This document shows positions 1-3,773 of a stretch of 10,958 nucleotides of DNA, in pieces (positions within the stretch are counted from its first letter, which is position 1; the number at the start of each line of letters is the position of its first letter). The stretch covers positions 1-10,958 of the forward strand of contig CANQHY010000038.1 in the NCBI GenBank assembly GCA_947623975.1. Direction: 5' to 3'. The translations under genes and the position numbers were made by a program. The stretch comes from an uncultured Bacilli bacterium. Its GTDB lineage: Bacteria > Bacillota_I > Bacilli_A > RF39 > UBA660. The notes beneath the pieces are model-generated. The model was not told the origin of the DNA and ran no database searches. It was given only the letters and a program-made list of their open reading frames with translations.

Positions 1-230
1 AGAAAGAAAGAATAAATAAGTGTAAGATAGAAGATGCTAAGAATGCTGGACATGATGCTGGACTTAAAGAAGGAAAAAGTCTTGGTTTTGAAGAAGGAAA
101 AGAAAAAAGAAATATTGAAATAGCTAAAGAGATGTTAAAAGATAAAGTAGGAATAGATACTGTAGCCAAGTACACCGGATTAAAAAAAGAAGAATTGAAA
201 AATATTATTGACAATCAAATGAATATATAA
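1..230 (+). CDS. Rpn family / PD-(D/E)XK nuclease-transposase-like protein, C-terminal fragment
   Basis: The reading frame is open at the left edge (first full codon at base 3) and ends at TAA 228-230, giving about 75 residues of a C-terminus. The visible part is charged and helical. It has repeated Glu-Gly/Lys-Glu-Gly units (GLKEGKSLGFEEGKEKR), then an IAKEMLKDKVGIDTVAKYTG segment and a final LKKEELKNI helix. This tail style is typical of Rpn/YhgA-like recombination-promoting nucleases and related PDDEXK_2 transposase-family proteins, where the last part reads like a small helix-turn-helix. The catalytic PD-(D/E)XK domain would lie upstream, outside the window, so activity cannot be judged. 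The next operon's -35 box lies inside its last codons. Family assignment rests only on the tail; another protein with Glu-Gly repeats is possible. Confidence 0.6.
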   Translation, partial: KERINKCKIEDAKNAGHDAGLKEGKSLGFEEGKEKRNIEIAKEMLKDKVGIDTVAKYTGLKKEELKNIIDNQMNI

Positions 231-236
231 TATAAT
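208..236 (+). promoter_or_regulatory. Sigma-A promoter of the infC operon
   Basis: A perfect consensus -35 TTGACA (208-213) and -10 TATAAT (231-236) are separated by exactly 17 bases. The expected transcription start is about 242-245. The -35 box lies within the last codons of the upstream nuclease-like gene and the -10 starts one base after its stop. This predicts a strong housekeeping promoter, as expected for translation genes. Confidence 0.85.
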
Positions 237-387
237 CTACTCGTAATAAAAAAGGAAAGAGATGTATCCACATCCACCTGATTGCGAGTAGCTTTGGGTA
301 TAATGCCAATAAGAGTATTTCTGGTTTTATTGTGATTACAAAGTGGATATATTAATCCACTTTTTTATATTTATGGAGGTGTTTTAT
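237..387 (+). promoter_or_regulatory. Structured infC leader, candidate L20-type autoregulatory attenuator
   Basis: About 150 bases separate the -10 box from the infC start and hold several pairings read by eye. An 11-bp helix pairs 237-247 with 281-291 (one U-G). A small hairpin pairs 261-265 with 270-274. An 8-bp hairpin pairs 307-314 with 325-332. CTTTG 292-296 can pair with CAAAG 339-343, overlapping the 5' arm of the terminator at 341-362. ATCCAC at 266-271 or 272-277 could also pair with GTGGAT at 343-348. These exclusive pairings suggest antiterminator/terminator switching. In Bacillus and relatives, infC-rpmI-rplT is preceded by an L20-binding leader that causes early termination. Position and architecture match, but I cannot confirm the L20 binding motif. 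The first helix begins upstream of the predicted +1, so it may form only in part. Confidence 0.6.
341..366 (+). terminator. Intrinsic terminator in the infC leader (attenuator)
   Basis: A perfect 8-bp stem, AAGTGGAT (341-348) with ATCCACTT (355-362), closes a 6-base loop and runs into a T tract (361-366). It lies 25 bases before the infC start and downstream of the operon promoter, so it must be read through for expression. That is the usual sign of attenuation. The stem is A/T-rich at its ends and only moderately strong, as suits a conditional terminator. Confidence 0.7.
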
Positions 388-390
388 ATA
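375..390 (+). promoter_or_regulatory. infC ribosome binding site and AUA start
   Basis: GGAGG (375-379) is followed by 8 bases and then ATA GCA AAT in the infC frame. No ATG, GTG or TTG lies in frame at proper spacing: the ATG at 373 overlaps the Shine-Dalgarno itself and the ATG at 343 lies in the attenuator stem. IF3 genes usually begin at a rare codon (AUU in E. coli and Bacillus) because IF3 rejects such starts, giving autoregulation. AUA here would serve the same purpose. Confidence 0.72.
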
Positions 391-918
391 GCAAATTCAA
401 AGAATAATTTGTTGATTAATGAACAAATTAAAGTTCCACAAGTTTTAGTAATAGGTCCTAATGGAGAACAGACGGGGGTAAAATCAATACAAGATGCTTT
501 GACTCTTGCAAATTATGCAAGTCTTGATTTGGTACTAATCGGACCAAATGGTAATCCACCAGTTTGTAAGCTAATGGATTATAATAAGTATAAGTATGAG
601 AAAAGTAAAAAAGAAAAGGCAGCTTTGAAAAAACAAAAAGCAACAATGCAGGAATTAAAAGAATTTAGATTATCACCATCTATTGACGTAGGAGATTTTG
701 ACACTAAAGTAAAACAAGTTACTAAATATTTAGAAAAAGGTGATAAGATAAAACTTACTGTACGCTTTAGAGGGCGTCAGTTAGCTCATACCGAATTGGG
801 ACTAGATGTACTTAAAAAATTTGCTGAAAGACTTAAGGATATTTCTGATATTGAGCAAGATGCTAAACTAGATGGAAAAAATATGATTATGTTATTAATG
901 CCTAAAAAGACAAAATAG
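388..918 (+). CDS. infC: Translation initiation factor IF-3
   Basis: IF3 binds the 30S subunit, blocks premature 50S joining and checks start codon and initiator tRNA pairing. Starting at ATA 388 gives 176 residues, close to the usual 170-180. The N-terminal domain begins with the family hallmark LLINEQIKVPQV and continues through KLMDYNKYKYE. A Lys-rich linker helix follows (KSKKEKAALKKQK), then the C-terminal domain with EFRLSPSIDVGDFDTKVKQ, FLEKGDK-type and VRFRGRQLAH motifs, ending KNMIMLLMPKKTK. A longer reading from ATG 343 adds a 15-residue hydrophobic extension coded by the attenuator and Shine-Dalgarno region, which is not credible. It is first in the infC-rpmI-rplT cluster, and its TAG stop overlaps the rpmI Shine-Dalgarno. 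Expression is probably controlled twice: by the leader terminator and by the rare start codon. Confidence 0.95.
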   Translation: MANSKNNLLINEQIKVPQVLVIGPNGEQTGVKSIQDALTLANYASLDLVLIGPNGNPPVCKLMDYNKYKYEKSKKEKAALKKQKATMQELKEFRLSPSIDVGDFDTKVKQVTKYLEKGDKIKLTVRFRGRQLAHTELGLDVLKKFAERLKDISDIEQDAKLDGKNMIMLLMPKKTK

Positions 919-929
919 GAGGAATAAAA

Positions 930-1118
930 ATGACTAAATTAAAAAAACATAGTGGATTAAGTAAGGTTCTAAAAGTAAGAAAGGGCGGAACTATTACTTT
1001 GCGTCAATCTGGACTAAATCATAAAACTGGTAAAAAGAACAGTTCAGTAAATAGACACAAGAGAAAGAACAGCACTTTGAGTAGTGCCGATTACAAAAGA
1101 TTAAAAAAAGTAATATAG
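930..1118 (+). CDS. rpmI: 50S ribosomal protein L35
   Basis: A small, very basic protein of 62 residues (family about 64-66) that sits in the large subunit near 23S rRNA. The N-terminus TKLKKHSGLSKVLKV matches the conserved K-x-K-x-H-x-G-x-x-K-R pattern, although this copy is divergent in the middle. It then has the NHKTGKKNSSVNRHKRK block and the C-terminal LSSADYKRLKKVI, equivalent to the family's VSAGDFKRIKQML. AGGAGG at 917-922 overlaps the infC stop and lies 7 bases before the ATG, so translation is probably coupled to infC. Position between infC and rplT, the order seen across Bacteria, makes the call secure. Confidence 0.95.
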   Translation: MTKLKKHSGLSKVLKVRKGGTITLRQSGLNHKTGKKNSSVNRHKRKNSTLSSADYKRLKKVI

Positions 1119-1135
1119 TGTAGGAGGAAATAATA

Positions 1136-1735
1136 ATGACAAGAGTAAAAAATAGTGTAACTACAAAGGCACGTCATAAAAAAGTATTAAAAGCTGCTAA
1201 AGGTTACTTTGGAAGCAAACACAGATTATATAAGAGTGCAAAAGAACAATTAATGCATTCAGGACAATATGCATTTAGAGATAGACGTCAAAAGAAAAGA
1301 GACTTTAGAAGCTTATGGATTACAAGAATAAATGCAGCTTGTAGAGAAAACGAAATAAGTTATTCGAGATTTATAGAAGGACTTAACAAGGCTGGAATCG
1401 AAGTAAATAGAAAAATGCTTTCTGAAATCGCAATAAGCGATCCTAAGGCATTTAGTGAAATTGTAAAACAAGCTAAACTAGGATTAGAAGGGAAATTAGT
1501 AGCTGCTAAAAAAGAGGTTAAATCTGAGGTTTCAGTAGTGGCAAATAGCGAGACTAAAGAGAAAAAGGTTAAAGAAGAAGTTACAGTAGAAAGTGAAGCT
1601 GAAGAGAAAAAAGCAGCAAAGAAGACGACGACTACCAAAAAGGTAGCTACTAAAGAGGCTGAAGCTAAAGAAGAAAAAAAGACAACAACTAAGAAGACTA
1701 CGGCTAAGAAAACTACTAAAAAAGAGGAAAAATAA
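1136..1735 (+). CDS. rplT: 50S ribosomal protein L20 with long charged C-terminal tail
   Basis: L20 is an early assembly protein of the 50S subunit that binds 23S rRNA and, in Bacillus and E. coli, represses its own operon through the leader. Residues 1-117 form a normal L20: TRVKNSVTTKARHKKVLKAA, GYFGSKHRLYKSAKEQ, then SLWITRINAACRENEISYSRFI and LSEIAISDPKAFSEIVKQAK. The protein is 199 residues against the usual 115-120. About 80 extra residues (118-199) form a low-complexity tail of Lys, Glu, Thr and Ala, first mixed-charge and ending in TTTKK/KKTTAKKTTKK repeats like histone H1-type tails. The tail is in frame, with no sign of a frameshift. It begins after a strong AGGAGG (1122-1127) 8 bases upstream. 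No clear terminator follows, so transcription may continue into rpsB. Confidence 0.95.
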   Translation: MTRVKNSVTTKARHKKVLKAAKGYFGSKHRLYKSAKEQLMHSGQYAFRDRRQKKRDFRSLWITRINAACRENEISYSRFIEGLNKAGIEVNRKMLSEIAISDPKAFSEIVKQAKLGLEGKLVAAKKEVKSEVSVVANSETKEKKVKEEVTVESEAEEKKAAKKTTTTKKVATKEAEAKEEKKTTTKKTTAKKTTKKEEK

Positions 1736-1825
1736 GCATATTAATGGATTTAATTACCTAGTGCCAATTATGGTTGGAATTATTAGAAATTAATAGAAGA
1801 TTAAAACGAAAAGGAGAAAAGAATT

Positions 1826-2791
1826 ATGACAGTAGTGTCAATGAGTTATTTATTAGAAGCAGGTGTACATTTTGGACATCAAAAAAGAAGATGGAACCCT
1901 AAGATGGGGGAATATATATATACATCACGCGATGACATATATATAATCGATTTACAAAAGACAGCAAAAAAAATAGAAGAAGCTTATGCTGCAATGAAGG
2001 AAATTGCTGAAAATGATGGAAAAATTCTATTTGTAGGTACTAAAAAGCAGGCTCAAGAGGCAGCTGAAGAGAATGCTGTTAGAACAGGAATGTATTTCGT
2101 TAATGAAAGATGGTTAGGTGGAACTCTTACTAACTTTAAAACGATCAGATCAAGAATTAAAAGACTTGAAGAAATTGAAAAAATGGAAGCAGATGGAACT
2201 TTTGAATTACTTCCAAAAAAAGAAGTTATTAAAATAAGAAAAGAATATGATAAATTAAATAGAAACTTAAGGGGAATAAGAGAAATGAAGGCCCTACCTA
2301 ATGCCTTAGTAATTGTAGATCCTAGAAAAGAAGAAATTGCCATTAAAGAAGCAAGAAAATTAAATATTCCTGTATTTGGTATAGTTGATACAAACTGCGA
2401 TCCTGATATGGTTGACTATGTAATACCAGGAAATGATGATGCTGTTAAAAGCGTAAAATTGATGATAGGTGTATTAACTAATGCTATAGCAGAAGCTACT
2501 GGTAAAGAGGTTATAGATTACTTAACAGAAGATGATAAAAATAAAGCAAATGGTAAAGCTAAAAAAGAAGACAAAGAAATTAACGAGTTTGCTTTAGAAA
2601 TTGAAAAAGAAGAAAAGAAAGAAGAAAAAGAGAAAAAAGAGGAAATAGAAGAAGAAAAAGCTTCTTATGATGAAGATTTAGATTTATCAAAGATGAATCT
2701 TACAGCTCTTAAAGATCTTGCTAAAGAAAGAGGAATTAAGGGTTATTCTAAGATGAAAAAAGAAGAATTATTAGATTCGTTAAATAATTAG
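1826..2791 (+). CDS. rpsB: 30S ribosomal protein S2 with C-terminal Rho_N/SAP-like module
   Basis: S2 binds late on the 30S subunit near the mRNA exit side and helps hold bS1. Residues 1-230 are a full S2: MSYLLEAGVHFGHQKRRWNPKM, YIYTSRDDIYIIDLQKT, KILFVGTKKQAQEAA, RWLGGTLTNFKTI, LPNALVIVDPRKE and GIVDTNCDPDMVDYVIPGNDDA. Total length is 321 against about 230-260 normally. The extra part is a Glu/Lys linker (about 235-285), then residues 286-320 with LSKMNLTALKDLAKERGIKG and YSKMKKEELLDSL. That closely follows the Rho N-terminal (Rho_N) helix-extended-helix pattern, L-x-x-L-(R/K)-x-(L/I)-A-K-x-x-G-I-x-G-(Y/W)-S-K-M-(R/K)-K-x-E-L-(I/L), a nucleic-acid-binding module. AAGGAG at 1811-1816 precedes the ATG. 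The 90 bases before the gene show no convincing promoter or terminator. tsf follows after 18 bases. Confidence 0.96.
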   Translation: MTVVSMSYLLEAGVHFGHQKRRWNPKMGEYIYTSRDDIYIIDLQKTAKKIEEAYAAMKEIAENDGKILFVGTKKQAQEAAEENAVRTGMYFVNERWLGGTLTNFKTIRSRIKRLEEIEKMEADGTFELLPKKEVIKIRKEYDKLNRNLRGIREMKALPNALVIVDPRKEEIAIKEARKLNIPVFGIVDTNCDPDMVDYVIPGNDDAVKSVKLMIGVLTNAIAEATGKEVIDYLTEDDKNKANGKAKKEDKEINEFALEIEKEEKKEEKEKKEEIEEEKASYDEDLDLSKMNLTALKDLAKERGIKGYSKMKKEELLDSLNN

Positions 2792-2809
2792 ATAGAAAGG
2801 GTTATTTAT

Positions 2810-3682
2810 ATGTTTAGTGCTGTCGATGTTAAGAATTTAAGAGAAAAGACTGGAGCTGGAATGCTCGATTGTAAAAAGGCTTTAGAGGAGTCTGGTGGAG
2901 ATTTTAATAAAGCTGTTGATTGGTTAAGAGAAAAGGGAATTTCTAAAGCTTCAAAAAAAGAATCACGTATTGCAGCAGAAGGACTTAGCCAAATTATAAT
3001 AGAGGGTAACAAAGCTGTTATTTTAGAGGTTAATTCCGAAACTGATTTTGTGGCTAAAAATGATGAGTTTAAAAAGTTTATTACAACAGTTGGTAATGCT
3101 ATTCTAGAAAAAGGTGTTACAACTATGGACGAAGCCTTAAAACTAGTTGTTAATGGTGAGACGATTCAAGATTACTTAGTTAGTTTAATTGCTAAAATTG
3201 GTGAAAAGATAAGTTTTAGAAGATTCGAATTAGTTACTAAAGAAGATAATCAAGTTTTTGGAGCATATTCCCATATGGGTGGTAAAATATCAGTTTTAAC
3301 AGTATTAAATGGAGCAAATGAAGAAGTAGCAAGAGATGTTAGTATGCATACAGCTGCAATGCGTCCAGCATATTTAAAAAGAGATGAGGTTCCATCTTCT
3401 GTAATCGAACATGAAAGCGAGATTATTAAAGAACAAGCTGTAAATGAAGGAAAACCTGTTGAAATAGCAGAAAAAATGGTAACAGGAAGAATCAATAAAT
3501 ATTACAAAGAGGTTTGTTTATTGGAACAAGAATTTGTTAAAAATCCTGATGTTACTGTCGAAGAATATGTTAAACAAAATGGTGGAACAGTAGAAAAAAT
3601 GGTTCGTTTTGAAGTAGGCGAAGGAATTGAGAAGAAAAATGAAAACTTTGCTGAAGAAGTAATGAGCCAAATCAATAAATAA
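2810..3682 (+). CDS. tsf: Translation elongation factor Ts
   Basis: EF-Ts is the guanine nucleotide exchange factor that recharges EF-Tu with GTP. The 290 residues match the usual length (about 290). The N-terminal UBA-like domain (1-45) has VKNLREKTGAGMLDCKKALE and AVDWLREKGISKASKK. The EF-Tu-contacting motif TDFVAKNDEF lies at 78-87. The core continues with AKIGEKISFRRFELV, AYSHMGGKISVLTVLNG, the second core half MHTAAMRP, and a conserved C-terminus FVKNPDVTVEEYVKQ...VGEGIEKKNENFAEEVMSQ. The Shine-Dalgarno AGAAAGG (2794-2800) sits 9 bases before the ATG. rpsB-tsf is the standard pair. The gene ends just before a strong intrinsic terminator, closing the translation-gene block. Confidence 0.98.
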   Translation: MFSAVDVKNLREKTGAGMLDCKKALEESGGDFNKAVDWLREKGISKASKKESRIAAEGLSQIIIEGNKAVILEVNSETDFVAKNDEFKKFITTVGNAILEKGVTTMDEALKLVVNGETIQDYLVSLIAKIGEKISFRRFELVTKEDNQVFGAYSHMGGKISVLTVLNGANEEVARDVSMHTAAMRPAYLKRDEVPSSVIEHESEIIKEQAVNEGKPVEIAEKMVTGRINKYYKEVCLLEQEFVKNPDVTVEEYVKQNGGTVEKMVRFEVGEGIEKKNENFAEEVMSQINK

Positions 3683-3690
3683 TTTTTAGA

Positions 3691-3714
3691 AAGTGCCTTG
3701 CGGGGCATTTTTTT
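3691..3714 (+). terminator. Intrinsic terminator after tsf
   Basis: A 7-bp stem, AAGTGCC (3691-3697) with GGCATTT (3704-3710, one G-U), closes a 6-base loop and is followed by an unbroken run of 7 T (3708-3714). It starts 8 bases after the tsf stop and ends the ribosomal block. The smc promoter's -35 begins three bases after the T run. Confidence 0.85.
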
Positions 3715-3716
3715 GT

Positions 3717-3745
3717 TTGTCAAAAGTTTTTACTTATAGTATAAT
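3717..3745 (+). promoter_or_regulatory. Sigma-A promoter of smc-ruvA
   Basis: -35 TTGTCA (3717-3722, 5 of 6 consensus) and -10 TATAAT (3740-3745, perfect) are separated by 17 bases. The predicted start is about 3752, giving a leader of some 22 bases before the smc ATG, with a modest purine-rich ribosome site (AGGTAGGGTG, about 3759-3768). Its place directly behind the tsf terminator supports a separate smc-ruvA unit. Confidence 0.8.
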
Positions 3746-3773
3746 TTTACTAGTGTATAGGTAGGGTGTTGTT

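Noticed and set aside
343..387. ATG start for infC at 343 (or 373)
   Set aside because: The ATG at 343 lies in the attenuator stem with no ribosome site, and the ATG at 373 overlaps GGAGG itself. The added residues are hydrophobic and foreign to IF3.
1360..1638. Minus-strand open frame of 92 codons opposite rplT
   Set aside because: It is the antisense shadow of the Lys/Glu-rich L20 tail (Phe/Ser/Thr-rich product) with no ribosome site.
1618..1735. Tandem DNA repeat in the 3' end of rplT
   Set aside because: The repetition is at the amino-acid level (Lys/Thr/Ala). Codons vary (ACG/ACT/ACA, AAG/AAA) and no exact repeat unit persists.
1764..1777. Possible terminator between rplT and rpsB
   Set aside because: Only a 4-bp CCAA/TTGG stem with a 6-base loop and no following T tract; too weak to support.
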